Shown: positions 17,933 through 27,978 of the stretch, piece after piece
Numbering within the stretch: position 1 is the first letter of the stretch
Layout: every line of letters starts with the position of its first letter
NCBI GenBank assembly: GCA_003268905.1
Contig: QLTU01000022.1
Span: 1 to 64,000, forward strand
DNA: 64,000 nucleotides
Reading direction: 5' to 3'
Source: Acidovorax defluvii
GTDB lineage: Bacteria; Pseudomonadota; Gammaproteobacteria; Burkholderiales; Burkholderiaceae_C
Translations under genes and position numbers: made by a program
The notes under the pieces: generated by a model
The model's database searches: none
Told to the model about the DNA's origin: nothing
The model's input: only the letters and a program-made list of their open reading frames with translations

Positions 17933-18481
17933 ATGACCATCCACCAAGAAAACACCCCTCAGGTTGAAGCCTCCACCGCCCAGTCCACGCCAATCCAACA
18001 GATGGCCCCCCCACAGGCAGCATCAGGCCTGCATACCGCTCACACACCGGCACAGTCGCAAAACAAGCCTGATGGGATCGGTAGCCTATTGGTAGACATC
18101 CTTGTCATGGCCTTTGTTGCCGCGCTCGTGACTTTGGCAGTGCAGTATTTCTCCCCCGGTGTTTTCGACGCCAAAGGAACAGCAGGGGAGGCCCAGATCG
18201 TCACGGTCAACTTCGAGCAACTGACCAAAGAACAAATTATCGCCCTTGGCGCCAGGGTCAGCGAGGGGTCCGTGCCCGTAGACGAGATGACCGAGCGCAG
18301 CTCCAAGTTCACGGAAGCGCTGCTGGAAAAGATCAATAGCTACGCGAACGAAGGGAAGGTGGTCTTGCGCGGAGATGCTGTGCTCGCCGCCCCGGAAAGC
18401 GTTCTTGATATCACCGCCAAGTTGCGCGATGAGCTGCAAGCACAGGGCCTCATGGAACGGCCTGTTCAGAGCAAGAAGTGA
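17933..18481 (+). CDS. trbI: TrbI-like inner-membrane transfer protein
   Basis: The ATG at 17933 gives 182 aa with a Gln/Pro-rich cytoplasmic N-terminus, one hydrophobic helix (LVDILVMAFVAALVTLAVQY) and a periplasmic domain (TVNFEQLTKEQIIALGARV) ending in charged helices. This matches F TrbI, which affects pilus retraction. The ORF extension upstream overlaps traC and is rejected. Confidence 0.82.
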   Translation: MTIHQENTPQVEASTAQSTPIQQMAPPQAASGLHTAHTPAQSQNKPDGIGSLLVDILVMAFVAALVTLAVQYFSPGVFDAKGTAGEAQIVTVNFEQLTKEQIIALGARVSEGSVPVDEMTERSSKFTEALLEKINSYANEGKVVLRGDAVLAAPESVLDITAKLRDELQAQGLMERPVQSKK

Positions 18482-18494
18482 CCTTGCGCACGAC

Positions 18495-19061
18495 ATGACC
18501 ATAAGTGACAAAACCACGCCAAAGACCCAAGGCCATCCTTGGCGCAGGCGGCTGCTGACGGCGTTCAAGTGGATGGTGCTGGTGGATTTTGTGGCTATCG
18601 CTCTCGTCGTGACGGGAATGTGGCTCACGGGCCTGCGGCTGGGCGTCGATGTCCAGCGCTTGATTGGTGAGTCAGCCTGTATGCCATCGCTTTTCTACCT
18701 CTGGCATCCAGGGCTCAATCAGCCGCCCAAGGTGGGCGACTACATCGTCGCACTCATGCCTGACTCAGGCATGAAAGTGGGGGCGCGTCCAGGTGACCGC
18801 ATTGTGAAGAAGGTCGCCGCCGTTGCGGGGGACCGGGTGACGGTTCAAGGAACCGAGTTGACGGTCAACGGGTTGCATATAGATCGCCTGTGGCTGGCGA
18901 AGAGCCTACCTGGCAAGCAGCCCGGTGATTTTGATCGAGAGATCACGTTGGGTGAAGAAGAAGTGTTCCTCATGGGGACAAACAAAGAGAGTTTCGATTC
19001 GCGGTACTGGGGGCCGATTCAACGTGAAAAAATCATTGGTTACGCTATTCCTCTTTTGTAG
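18495..19061 (+). CDS. S26-family signal peptidase of the transfer system (TrhF/TraF-like), Cys in place of Ser
   Basis: The 188-aa protein has one membrane helix (about residues 26-48) and a periplasmic S26 fold. The nucleophile motif, normally Ser-Met-x-Pro or Ser-Met-Pro, reads ACMPSLFYL with Cys62 at the serine position. The lysine general base is present in GDRIVKKVAAVAGDRV (Lys105/106). Such peptidases mature pilin or the C-terminus of cyclic pilins in other systems. The next gene starts inside it (19024). Confidence 0.82.
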   Translation: MTISDKTTPKTQGHPWRRRLLTAFKWMVLVDFVAIALVVTGMWLTGLRLGVDVQRLIGESACMPSLFYLWHPGLNQPPKVGDYIVALMPDSGMKVGARPGDRIVKKVAAVAGDRVTVQGTELTVNGLHIDRLWLAKSLPGKQPGDFDREITLGEEEVFLMGTNKESFDSRYWGPIQREKIIGYAIPLL

Positions 19062-20220
19062 TGCGGGTGCTGCAGCCTGGGCTGCCGAAGAGAGTGAAAA
19101 CAAGGCCCCGTGGCTGTTCCAATCCCCAACAGAGCAGCAACGCATCGTTCCAATGCAGCCTGCCGCCAGTGGGACTCTTCGGGATTTCGGTATCTCTTCT
19201 ACCTCGGGCAACAAGGCTCCGTGGATGGATGAGGCCAAAAAACGTTTTCAGCAAAGCGTTCCTACCGCTGAAGCCGATCCGGGTGAGATGGACTTTGATA
19301 TGCAAGTTTTCATCTCCACCGGTATGCCTGATGGCGTCCTTCGCCATCTGTTCAAGCAGGCGCTGGAACAGGAACCAGGAAAAATTCGTTTTGTAGTGCG
19401 AGGGTTTGAGCCGCAAAAGCTTGGCGCCCTGCTTAGCAAGCTGCGCAAGCTGCTCCCCGACCCTTATAGCGATGATGTTGTGGTCGAAATCGATCCCAAT
19501 GCGTTTCGCACATATGGCGTTACGGCCGTGCCTGTGTATCTTGTCAAAGATGGTGAAAAGTGGTTTGAGGTCCGAGGCGCAGCGAGCTTAGAAACAGCTC
19601 GCAAATCTGCTAAGCGTCGGGGTTCATATACGGCAGGGGAGCTGTATTCCATTGCAGAGCCTGACATATTGACCGTGGTGGAAGAGCGGGCCAAAAACTA
19701 TGACTGGCAGCCCGTTCTTGATCGTGCGCGATCACGGATAACAAAAAACCTCAAGCCCGGCTTTGACCTGCCCACCACGTCCAAGGATGCGACGTCCTAC
19801 GTTGTCCCCACCTTCACAGCTCCTCATGACATTAAGTCACCAGGCCGGGACGGCAAAAGTGAAATCACCATGGCCAAGGCTGGACAGACATTCAATCTGC
19901 TGGACTTCACTCGGTTGCAGGCGCCTGTCATCGTCTTTGATGGTGGCGATGAGCGCCAGGTTCGCCTCGTTCAGTCGTGGATCAAGCGTGTTGAATTTAA
20001 GTCTGCCGATCTCTTTGTTGTGGGCACAACGATGGAATCCAAGGACGGAAAGACGCTTGTGACAACAGAGCTTGCCAAAAAACTCAAACGGCCAGTGCTC
20101 CCCATGATGAAGCGGCTCAATGAGCGCTTTGGTGTGGAGGCCGTCCCCGCGATTGTTGAACAAGAGGGCACGCGCCTGCGCGTACGTTACTTCGACCCGC
20201 AAACGAACAAGGGCAAATAG
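19024..20220 (+). CDS. traW: TrbC-TraW fusion protein
   Basis: The GTG at 19024 starts a proper signal peptide (VKKSLVTLFLFCSAGAAAWA); upstream frame lies inside the peptidase gene. The 398-aa product carries a TrbC-like thioredoxin-fold domain (MQVFISTGMPDGVLRHLFKQ, about residues 88-190). A TraW domain follows (GELYSIAEPDILTVVEERA to FGVEAVPAIVEQEG). In F these are separate periplasmic proteins; fusion is known from SXT-like elements. It acts with TraU and TraF in pilus assembly. Confidence 0.85.
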   Translation: MKKSLVTLFLFCSAGAAAWAAEESENKAPWLFQSPTEQQRIVPMQPAASGTLRDFGISSTSGNKAPWMDEAKKRFQQSVPTAEADPGEMDFDMQVFISTGMPDGVLRHLFKQALEQEPGKIRFVVRGFEPQKLGALLSKLRKLLPDPYSDDVVVEIDPNAFRTYGVTAVPVYLVKDGEKWFEVRGAASLETARKSAKRRGSYTAGELYSIAEPDILTVVEERAKNYDWQPVLDRARSRITKNLKPGFDLPTTSKDATSYVVPTFTAPHDIKSPGRDGKSEITMAKAGQTFNLLDFTRLQAPVIVFDGGDERQVRLVQSWIKRVEFKSADLFVVGTTMESKDGKTLVTTELAKKLKRPVLPMMKRLNERFGVEAVPAIVEQEGTRLRVRYFDPQTNKGK

Positions 20221-20223
20221 ACC

Positions 20224-21372
20224 ATGGCGAAGCTACTCAAGGCCCTGATGCTGGTCTGTGTTTTTTGGGTGGGTGGGGCGCATCAGGAGGCCCGAGCCCA
20301 AGAGGCCCAGAAACTGGTGTGCAACAGCTACAGCCCATTGGAAACCATGTTCAAGGACGTGTGCTGGTCTGGCATGTTTCCGATGCGGTTGATGGGCGCA
20401 ACCTACAAGGCAGGCAAGAGCGGCATCCCCAAGGAATCCACCAACAAAATCCTGTGCAAATGTGGAGGTGACCTCAAGGAAGGCAAGCTGCCGCGCATTG
20501 GCTTCACTCTCGGGTTCTGGGCCCCTTCCAAAATCATGGACGTGACGCGCAAACCGTACTGCCTTCCTTCATTGGGTGGGATAGAACTGCCAGTGGCGGA
20601 TGTCGAGTTTCTCAATGGTGGTGCGAACATGGGTCGCAGCGACAGACACGAGGCATTCGCCAACTGGGCGCTGTATACATTCCCTCTGATTTATATGCTT
20701 CGCCTGATCGATGACGGCGCTTGCCCGCCAGATGGAATGACGGAATTCGATTTGCTTCAGGTCAGCGCAATGTTCCCCAACTGGAACGATCTACTTGGTC
20801 GATACACCACGTTCATCAACCCAGAGATGCTGCTTTTTACGGGAGTGACGTCGCTCTTCGCTCTTCCAGTGGACGCCATGTCCTCCACGCTTGGCAAACC
20901 TATCAATGAGTTGTTCTGGGTCGCTGGGGGTTGGGGTCCGATGTATCCGATCACGGGTTTTTATGGCGCGAGCGTCGGAAATATGACCGATGTTGTTGGG
21001 TTCACCAGCCTGACCGCAGTTCGTGGAATCTCACTGCTTCACCGCCTTGGCATGCTCAATGAAACGGTTGGAGACGCGAACATCTGCGAGCGCAATCCGC
21101 GCCACATCATCCGTAAAGACGCTTACCGGTGGCAGTTTCTGGCACCTTCGCCTGAGGTGAACGGCCGCCCACCATCCGCGCCACCGCCTACCCAAACATC
21201 TTCCCAGGTGCGCGAAGTAAGCCCTCCGTCAAGGTTTGGCACTTGCACACACCCTACAGGTGCAAGCACTGCCGCATGGGGTATGTGGCGTGACGTTCCC
21301 GCCACGGGCGAGGACCATTCCTACCTTTTGTTCCAGTGGACAGATTGCTGCTTCGGCATCACCCCAGATTGA
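20224..21372 (+). CDS. traU: TraU, periplasmic pilus assembly protein
   Basis: The 382-aa secreted protein has a signal peptide and the cysteine-spaced TraU core: VCNSYSPLETMFKDVCWSGM, ILCKCGG, and a C-terminal CTHPTGAS...FQWTDCCFG. It is longer than the approximately 330-aa F TraU because of a Pro-rich insert near residues 315-335. It follows traW by 3 bp. Confidence 0.93.
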   Translation: MAKLLKALMLVCVFWVGGAHQEARAQEAQKLVCNSYSPLETMFKDVCWSGMFPMRLMGATYKAGKSGIPKESTNKILCKCGGDLKEGKLPRIGFTLGFWAPSKIMDVTRKPYCLPSLGGIELPVADVEFLNGGANMGRSDRHEAFANWALYTFPLIYMLRLIDDGACPPDGMTEFDLLQVSAMFPNWNDLLGRYTTFINPEMLLFTGVTSLFALPVDAMSSTLGKPINELFWVAGGWGPMYPITGFYGASVGNMTDVVGFTSLTAVRGISLLHRLGMLNETVGDANICERNPRHIIRKDAYRWQFLAPSPEVNGRPPSAPPPTQTSSQVREVSPPSRFGTCTHPTGASTAAWGMWRDVPATGEDHSYLLFQWTDCCFGITPD

Positions 21373-21390
21373 GCGGAAAGACACTTTTCG

Positions 21391-24300
21391 ATGGATCACG
21401 AAGAAATCGGCTACGGCCCTGCGCGTCACCCCGTCCTTGTCGTGGGTGGGCGCCTCATGTTGGCTTGGGCATTGCTGGGGATGCCTGCAACATCGCTTTA
21501 TGCGTTTGCGCAAGGCCTGCCATCACAGGTGCCAACAACGACACAAATTCAGGATTCAGTTGGGCTCAGGGCGCAAGACAGTTCAACAAGCGACGACCTC
21601 ATCAATCGGCGCGCATCGCGGATGTTGCGCAACCAATACCAGGATGGATCATCTGTGCGTGCGCCCCGCATCGCAGAGGAAGCGCAGCCTGTACGTACGC
21701 CAAAAATCATCGCTGATCCGGATGATGCGGCCATTGCAGCACGGCAAGCAGCACGGGTGGGAACGAAAACACGGCAAGAAATGGTTACTGGCGCGCAGGC
21801 CGGGAACGACATTGGCGTGGCCAACTACCAGCGCACAGACCTCCACAATCAGGAGAACCGCACGGACAGGGTCGATCCAGGCAAGACGCAGACGACGGCG
21901 GGTCGCGTCAATCTAACGGAGGTCATGCCGGGATTCAACAGCCGCCAGCTGGACAACATGCAGCAAACGGGCGCTGAGATGTACCTCGATCCCGCCAAGG
22001 CAAAGCCCATCGCTGACCAGCACCGTCGAAATCTCCGCCGCGACGGTTGTCGCAAAACGGAATTTTTGATGACCGCAAAGCAAAACCCGGATTTGGCCGA
22101 CACGTCACCAGAGCATCGGATTGTGAAGGTGGAGTTTTTTGACCTCGAAAAACAGCCCATACCAAATACCAACCCGGTCGAATATCAGACCATCACCAAA
22201 CCGTCCACCTACAAGCGCGGCAACGTTGATCTGTTGAGACCCACCCTCGGGGGTGTTGCCAATGTGATCTGGGAGCGAGTGGATGACACCTATGCCATCC
22301 GCTACACGTACACCCCATTTACAAACCCTAAAGGGCAGAACTTTTTTACCTACAACCATTGGCTTGCAGTTTCGTATGGAGCCGGGGTTCAACGAGTCTA
22401 CGACCCAGGAATGGTCAGCTATGGGACGCCCTCGGACGGCTGGAAAACCGTAGCTGGTTACTCTGTTCCCCACGGGGTCACTGCGGCATATCTAACGGCC
22501 GACTTGTATCAAACACAGGTTACCTACTCCGAGCCAATTGACGGCCAGCCGTGCCCTCCCGACCCCCCTGAAACATGCCAGGTGCCCTCCATTGACGGCG
22601 ACCCAGTGCGGTGGTGCCCTGGCGCGTTTGGCTCAAACATCGTGCTCATGTACGACGATGCTCGCAACCCTAGCGCTGATCGCTATGGCAAAGACATGAA
22701 CGATGTTCTAAGTGCCAACGCATCCCGTAAGGACTATTCAAAGGACCCGGATATTCGCGCAGGGGTGTTGCGCGGCGTGAAGGCGTCGAGCAGCGAAAAA
22801 GCCAAGGAGCTGGTCGGCACTTGTACCCGCGACAGCATTTCGCGCATTGAGTTGCAAGAAGGGAAGACCTACGGCGTTCCAGACATGCAAATGTGTTCTG
22901 AAACCCTGGTCAACCCCTACCCAGATGGCGTTCCTGGCATCAAGCGCGCGTTTGGCTTGACCTATGTAGGGGAGCACAACTTCCTGACCGTCAACGCCTT
23001 CACGAAGGTCAAGGTGCCGATCATGGACCCTTTGACTGGAAAGCAGATCAAGGACGCGGAGGGATTCCCGCTTTATACATACCGCAAAGACCCGGCCAAC
23101 GTTGTCGGCCCCATCTTGACGGATTTCACCATCATGGGCGCCGCGACGTGCCCATCCAATGGACGCTGCACAACGGAAAAACTACCCGACGATCCACGCG
23201 GTTCAAGCGAAGGTAGCTACGTCGAGTATTTCCACATCCCAATGGGGGGCGACCCGAAGTTGTTTGCCTTTGATGGGGTGTATGCCCAGGGCGGGGCACA
23301 AACGGCGTTCACCGACTACGGCAAGGCAGAGGCCCAATGGCTCCCTACAGGGACCGCGACAGCAGATGGCACGCTCCACCAGGTACGCCTGATGGCCAAG
23401 GCCTACTCGATTCCGCTCAATACGTTCGCGGGCGGCGACAAGTACATGCAGTACGTTGCGGACGGCTTTTGCAAGGGCGGCAAACTCACCTGCACTGACA
23501 AGACTCCTACCCGCACGATTGGAGATGTCACGTTTGGTCCAGGCCTTCCCAATCGCGGCATTGTTGATCTCCTGAAGCTTTGGGGGACGGAGTCATCCGC
23601 TGTCGTCGGTGATGACTATGAGGGTGGGGCAGGGGGTTCAGACCCTACTCCAAACGGCCCTGCCATCAACCTGCTTGACGATCCCATGTGTTGGGAGGCC
23701 AAAGGCGAGCCATTCACGAGCTGTGCAACGATGGATGTAGAAGCAGGCGGGTTGCGCTCGTTCTTCAAAAACAACACGGAGAAGTGGGCTACAGACTGCA
23801 ACATCGCAACAGACAAGAACGAAGTTCCTCTTGAAACATCGGCGTCGTGCAAACGAGTTCCAGCGCTAGATAGCTGCGATTCCAGATTCGAAGGGCTCTT
23901 CACGGGGCAGTGCTACAACCCGACCCTTGCCTACGACTGTGGCGACACCAAAACTTCGACCATTCCTGTAATCGTGGAAGAGCTGGGCGACTCGTGCTCG
24001 GGCGCAATGCGATGCCTGGGAACTGAATGCCATCGGCCCAACCTTGCGGGAACCCACAACGGGGACTTTGCCCAGGCACTCGCTGGCATGGAGGCTGTCA
24101 ATGAGATGGTCAATGACATGGTGTGCGATGAAACTGGAGAGCCACCGACCAGTGTCGATCAAGTGTGCACGCCCTTCGTCTTCGGCGGCAAGCCCATGTA
24201 CTGCAAGATCCCGATTGGAAATCAGATTGGATTGACCCCCAACTGCTGCAAAGACACGAAAAAGGCCGCATCGAGCGCTCCGAATTGGATGGACTACCTC

Positions 24301-25389
24301 ACGGCGATGAGCGCGACATACAAGCTGATGCGCAGTAAGCCGGTGATGGATGCTATGGCCAACAGCGACATTTACAACCAAACGTCGCGCTTTTTTGGAG
24401 AAATCGCCAAGCCCGTTACCGACTCATTCGCCACGGCCTCAACTTGGGTGACAGATAAATTCATCACGCCATTTAAGGCTGGGTTTGATGCTTTGTTTGG
24501 TTCATCTGCGGGACCAGTCGCAAATACTGCCACTGGTGCTGCAGCGAAGTCTCTGAGTATTTCTGGTGTTATTAAGCAGTTTGAACAAATGTTATACCAG
24601 GGCATTCAGACAGTATTGAAGCAGGCAGGAGGTGAAGAGCTTGCAGGCATGGTTTTCACTAGCGCCGTCGATGATATGGGAGCCCAGACTGGTGAATTGG
24701 TATTGACCGAAGGGGTACAGAACCTGCTTATGGCGTTCCAGGTGTATTCCATTCTTCGCCTCATCGGTCACATCGTATTCGCATGCAAAAAAGAGGAATA
24801 TGAGTGGGCAATGAACGATAAGTGGCGTTTATGTACGTTTGCTGATTCTTGTTGCGCCAAGAAGGTGCCTATTGTCGGATGTGTTGAAAAAAGGCAGCTT
24901 TACTGCTGCTACAAATCCATCGCGTCCAGAGTCATTTCTGAACAGCTAGTCAGAAAGAATCTCACAGCGAAACGCCAGCACGGATACCGCACTGGTACAG
25001 ACGGCAGGCAACTGGGTGGGTGCAACATCAACTGTGGTGGATTCACGGCATACGAATTGGCGGCCGTCGATTGGTCGAGAGTTGATTTAACGGAGTGGAC
25101 CGATGCTCTTGTTGAAAGCGGGATGCTAAATCCGGCAGATCCACGTACTAACTTTGGCATTTCACAAAATACTCTCAAGTCATCGATGGCTATTGGCCGT
25201 AACCCCGATGTGGAGAATAAATTTGACTATCGCGCCCCTGCTTTGAAGACCTCTGAACTTCTGGGTCAGAACATTGACAAGACCATGGAATATCAGCAAA
25301 CGCTGAAAGAGGAAGTCCAAGAGCACTGCTACGACACTGACAACCGCAAGATGCCGTTTACCTACCCTGGCTGCAAGACGGCCCCTTGA
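21391..25389 (+). CDS. traN: TraN, large cysteine-rich mating-pair stabilisation protein
   Basis: The 1332-aa protein is much larger than F TraN (602 aa) and similar in style to the long TraN of SXT/IncA/C-type elements. The first 35 residues contain a hydrophobic signal (LMLAWALLGMPATSLYAFAQ); a later ATG at 21457 would give a shorter signal. Many paired cysteines occur after residue 380, and the C-terminus contains CTFADSCCAKKVPIVGC and GCNINCGGF. It should be an outer-membrane protein that contacts the recipient surface. It ends the operon begun at P3. Confidence 0.93.
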   Translation: MDHEEIGYGPARHPVLVVGGRLMLAWALLGMPATSLYAFAQGLPSQVPTTTQIQDSVGLRAQDSSTSDDLINRRASRMLRNQYQDGSSVRAPRIAEEAQPVRTPKIIADPDDAAIAARQAARVGTKTRQEMVTGAQAGNDIGVANYQRTDLHNQENRTDRVDPGKTQTTAGRVNLTEVMPGFNSRQLDNMQQTGAEMYLDPAKAKPIADQHRRNLRRDGCRKTEFLMTAKQNPDLADTSPEHRIVKVEFFDLEKQPIPNTNPVEYQTITKPSTYKRGNVDLLRPTLGGVANVIWERVDDTYAIRYTYTPFTNPKGQNFFTYNHWLAVSYGAGVQRVYDPGMVSYGTPSDGWKTVAGYSVPHGVTAAYLTADLYQTQVTYSEPIDGQPCPPDPPETCQVPSIDGDPVRWCPGAFGSNIVLMYDDARNPSADRYGKDMNDVLSANASRKDYSKDPDIRAGVLRGVKASSSEKAKELVGTCTRDSISRIELQEGKTYGVPDMQMCSETLVNPYPDGVPGIKRAFGLTYVGEHNFLTVNAFTKVKVPIMDPLTGKQIKDAEGFPLYTYRKDPANVVGPILTDFTIMGAATCPSNGRCTTEKLPDDPRGSSEGSYVEYFHIPMGGDPKLFAFDGVYAQGGAQTAFTDYGKAEAQWLPTGTATADGTLHQVRLMAKAYSIPLNTFAGGDKYMQYVADGFCKGGKLTCTDKTPTRTIGDVTFGPGLPNRGIVDLLKLWGTESSAVVGDDYEGGAGGSDPTPNGPAINLLDDPMCWEAKGEPFTSCATMDVEAGGLRSFFKNNTEKWATDCNIATDKNEVPLETSASCKRVPALDSCDSRFEGLFTGQCYNPTLAYDCGDTKTSTIPVIVEELGDSCSGAMRCLGTECHRPNLAGTHNGDFAQALAGMEAVNEMVNDMVCDETGEPPTSVDQVCTPFVFGGKPMYCKIPIGNQIGLTPNCCKDTKKAASSAPNWMDYLTAMSATYKLMRSKPVMDAMANSDIYNQTSRFFGEIAKPVTDSFATASTWVTDKFITPFKAGFDALFGSSAGPVANTATGAAAKSLSISGVIKQFEQMLYQGIQTVLKQAGGEELAGMVFTSAVDDMGAQTGELVLTEGVQNLLMAFQVYSILRLIGHIVFACKKEEYEWAMNDKWRLCTFADSCCAKKVPIVGCVEKRQLYCCYKSIASRVISEQLVRKNLTAKRQHGYRTGTDGRQLGGCNINCGGFTAYELAAVDWSRVDLTEWTDALVESGMLNPADPRTNFGISQNTLKSSMAIGRNPDVENKFDYRAPALKTSELLGQNIDKTMEYQQTLKEEVQEHCYDTDNRKMPFTYPGCKTAP

Positions 25390-25446
25390 TCGAGGATGCA
25401 CAGGTTGCCGAAAACGCGGCCCATACTGTCAGAGCTTGCCGCGCTT

Positions 25447-25506
25447 GAAAAGCGTCGAATTAGTGTGCTTTTCGACCCCCTTTGTTGCCCTTGTGATTCT
25501 TACCAT
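25447..25506 (+). promoter_or_regulatory. Activator-type promoter P4 for the traF-traH-traG unit
   Basis: The box 25447-25474 (GAAAAGC...TGCTTTTCG) is followed after exactly 26 nt by TACCAT at 25501-25506. The transcript would start near 25513 and carry a leader of about 220 nt before the first gene at 25734. The leader contains a 10-codon ORF at 25558-25590 without a clear ribosome-binding site, and a perfect hairpin at 25689-25706 (GCAGCATT/AATGCTGC). Confidence 0.7.
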
Positions 25507-25733
25507 AGGCCGAGTACAAGCTATTCGGCCACTAGCACCAATCTCTTCCGTTCTGGGATGAATTTTGAAAGGGTGGCCATCCAAAACTGAGTCCCATGGC
25601 CATTCCACATCTCCATTCCCTTGCGTCAAACGCATCCCAGCGATCTGCTCGGCATCAGCACTTCACCCAGGGCCAGAGAGTGCGTGCCGCAGCATTTGAA
25701 TGCTGCAGCTGGTAAGGCCCGCTGGAAGTCAAT

Positions 25734-26033
25734 ATGGATCAAGGATATGTGCTGATCGCCCTGGTGGGTGTCTTGGCGATTGTGGCTTTAGTGCTGGTCA
25801 GTGCATCGACGCCGGATGGCGACCGTAAGCGCCGCGATCTGGTCAAAGAGAGCCACAAGTTGATTGACAGCGCGGCCAAGGCCTCAGGTCAACAGCCCAT
25901 GCTATTGCGCACCCGCAGGGCGGAGGAAGATGCGCCGCCTATTTTCCTCAGCGCGCTGATCGTGCCGCCCCCGGATGAGGCCCGCATCGAGGCTGTCGCT
26001 CCCAAAAACGAACCTAGTAGACGCGCTGTATGA
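25734..26033 (+). CDS. Small membrane-anchored protein of the traFHG unit
   Basis: The 99-aa protein has one N-terminal membrane helix (VLIALVGVLAIVALVLVSAS) and a charged then Pro-rich C-terminal part. It overlaps the next gene by ATGA. I do not recognise a family; position suggests a minor transfer component. Confidence 0.65.
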   Translation: MDQGYVLIALVGVLAIVALVLVSASTPDGDRKRRDLVKESHKLIDSAAKASGQQPMLLRTRRAEEDAPPIFLSALIVPPPDEARIEAVAPKNEPSRRAV

Positions 26034-27013
26034 ATTGCACGTCCTCACAGGGATTGAGCGCGCTGGTGCTTGCGCTTATGTGGCTACCTGCCAGTGCCCT
26101 TCCTAATGCAGCGGATTCTGTTGCCCAAGTTGTGCGTGAATCAACGCAGGACAACACCCGCATGTCTTCTTGCGTCCTTTTGGCCAAGGCCAACCAGCCT
26201 TCTCCCGCACAAGAACCAGGTGCGCGTAAAAAAGCCCTAGAGCAGCTGTCCCAGAAGCTCAAGCTCAACGAAGTTTCAATTCTTCGCGCACGCGGAGATG
26301 TAGCGCGCAAAGGCCTTTATGGGTACCCGCAAGACCCAGCCATGGCTTTGCGTATGTACGAGAAGGCCAGCAAGTCGGCTGAGGCCGGGTGGAATGCTGC
26401 CTTGATGCAGTACCGCAGCGCACGAGGCGCCATGTCACCTCAGGTGGCCAAGCGGATTCTAGATGTGATGCAAAAGTCTGGAGCATCCATGCCCAACTCG
26501 CGGGGGGTTGTGGGGGCGCACGCTCACTATGTAGCGGGCCTTCTCCATGAGACAGGCGCCGCTGGCACGCCCGATGCGCGAAAGGCATTCATCCACTATC
26601 GGGCCTCGGCGCGGAACGCCTATGTGCCAGGGGCCTACCACTACATGCGCATGCTGTCGCAGTCGTTGACCAGGCTGCCCGAAGCCGAGCGCAACGTCGT
26701 TCTGCAAGAGATGCGAATGATGATGAACCGCTGGAAGTGGCAGTCCCCGGAAATCATGCTGCTCATGGGCGATATGTACGCGGGTAAGTGGTTTCCTGAT
26801 GAGGGGGGCTTTCTGTCCCAGCACCACTGGCGCATGGCTATGCGCATGGGTGGCGCAACGGAAATCGCGGATTTCGAAACGTTCGTAAAACAGCGCCTCA
26901 AGCGGCTTTCTCCCGCCAAGGAAAAGCAGCTTGAAGAGGCGGTTGAGGCAGGCATGCGCAACACGATAAAAGTAAAACACGAGCTGGAGTATTCGGACCT
27001 ATGCGCGGAATGA
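26030..27013 (+). CDS. Periplasmic Sel1/TPR-like helical repeat protein
   Basis: This 327-aa protein has an N-terminal signal peptide (ALVLALMWLPASALP). Helical repeats of Sel1 type follow, such as DVARKGLYGYPQDPAMALRMYEKAS and AGLLHETGAAGTPDARKAFIHYRASA. Sel1 repeats usually hold protein partners. The start overlaps the previous gene and its end overlaps traF by 13 bp, so it belongs to the transfer unit. A similar protein is encoded at 33815. Confidence 0.7.
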   Translation: MNCTSSQGLSALVLALMWLPASALPNAADSVAQVVRESTQDNTRMSSCVLLAKANQPSPAQEPGARKKALEQLSQKLKLNEVSILRARGDVARKGLYGYPQDPAMALRMYEKASKSAEAGWNAALMQYRSARGAMSPQVAKRILDVMQKSGASMPNSRGVVGAHAHYVAGLLHETGAAGTPDARKAFIHYRASARNAYVPGAYHYMRMLSQSLTRLPEAERNVVLQEMRMMMNRWKWQSPEIMLLMGDMYAGKWFPDEGGFLSQHHWRMAMRMGGATEIADFETFVKQRLKRLSPAKEKQLEEAVEAGMRNTIKVKHELEYSDLCAE

Positions 27014-27975
27014 GTTTGAACACTAAGCTTGTTGTGGCGTTGGCAATGGCCGCTGTTTCTGCGGTCGCGTGGGCGCAGGGCGCCGCTACCCCCACAGACA
27101 ACTATCTCAAGAACCGTGAAGAGGGCTGGTTCTGGTACCAAGTCGAGTCCGAACCGCCGCCGCCACCCAAGCCAATCATGGAAGAGAAGAAGCCTGCACC
27201 AATGCCTTCGGTCATCAAGATCGAGAAGCCCAAGCTGGAGCCGATGTCTGTTGAGTGGTTCCAAAAGGAATACCCGAAGATCCTGGACGCGGCCATTGAC
27301 GACCCATCGACTGAAAACGTCAAGAAATATCGCTACGCGACGCGGGTGATGTTGGACAAAGCCAGTAATTTCACACGCACATTCCAGCGGGAATCTCTGC
27401 TGGATCCTCTGCTAGATGAGTCGGTGCGCTCCCCCTTTTCGTCAGCCTTTCGAGGAAGCTCCCAACGCCTGAGCAATGAGCAAAAGCAAAAAGCTACTGC
27501 GGCTATATCGAAGAAGGCGGGCCTATGGGTCTTTTTGGACGACAAATGCCCGTTTTGTGCTCTTCAGTACCCGATTGTGGCGCGCACCGCAAAAGAGCGC
27601 GGATTCATCGTGAGCTACATCACCCCTGACGGAAAGCGCCCCACCTGGTTGATGGGGGATGGCGAGGTGCTCAAGGATGCTGGTCAGTCGCGGTACCTGC
27701 GCATTGGCGTTCGGCCAGCTATCGCTTTGGTGATCCCGCCCGAGAACGTCACAGTGCTGGCCCAGGGGATGTTGTCCCAGGACTTGCTGGAAGAACGCAT
27801 TTTGCATGCAGGCGATGCGGCGGGGCTTATTACAGGGCAAGCGCGCAAGGATGCGTTCCCAGAGCATCGTGGCATTTTGACTCCAGAGGACATCAAAGAA
27901 ATCGGCAGGGAAATGGATAAAAACCCGAAGGGGCTGACTCCCAGCGTACAGCAACGGATCGAAAAGAGGTTCTAA
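27001..27975 (+). CDS. traF: TraF, thioredoxin-like pilus assembly protein
   Basis: The 324-aa protein has a signal peptide and a Pro-rich segment (residues 40-85). A C-terminal thioredoxin-fold domain has a CPFC active-site motif (WVFLDDKCPFCALQYP, about residue 180), so an oxidoreductase activity on the cysteine-rich TraN, TraU and TraH is plausible. Translation may start at 27001 or 27010 (MSLNTK). Confidence 0.9.
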   Translation: MRGMSLNTKLVVALAMAAVSAVAWAQGAATPTDNYLKNREEGWFWYQVESEPPPPPKPIMEEKKPAPMPSVIKIEKPKLEPMSVEWFQKEYPKILDAAIDDPSTENVKKYRYATRVMLDKASNFTRTFQRESLLDPLLDESVRSPFSSAFRGSSQRLSNEQKQKATAAISKKAGLWVFLDDKCPFCALQYPIVARTAKERGFIVSYITPDGKRPTWLMGDGEVLKDAGQSRYLRIGVRPAIALVIPPENVTVLAQGMLSQDLLEERILHAGDAAGLITGQARKDAFPEHRGILTPEDIKEIGREMDKNPKGLTPSVQQRIEKRF

Positions 27976-27978
27976 ATC

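Noticed and set aside
18375..18494. Upstream start for the S26 peptidase
   Set aside because: It would lie within trbI in another frame; the ATG at 18495 gives a normal membrane-anchored peptidase.
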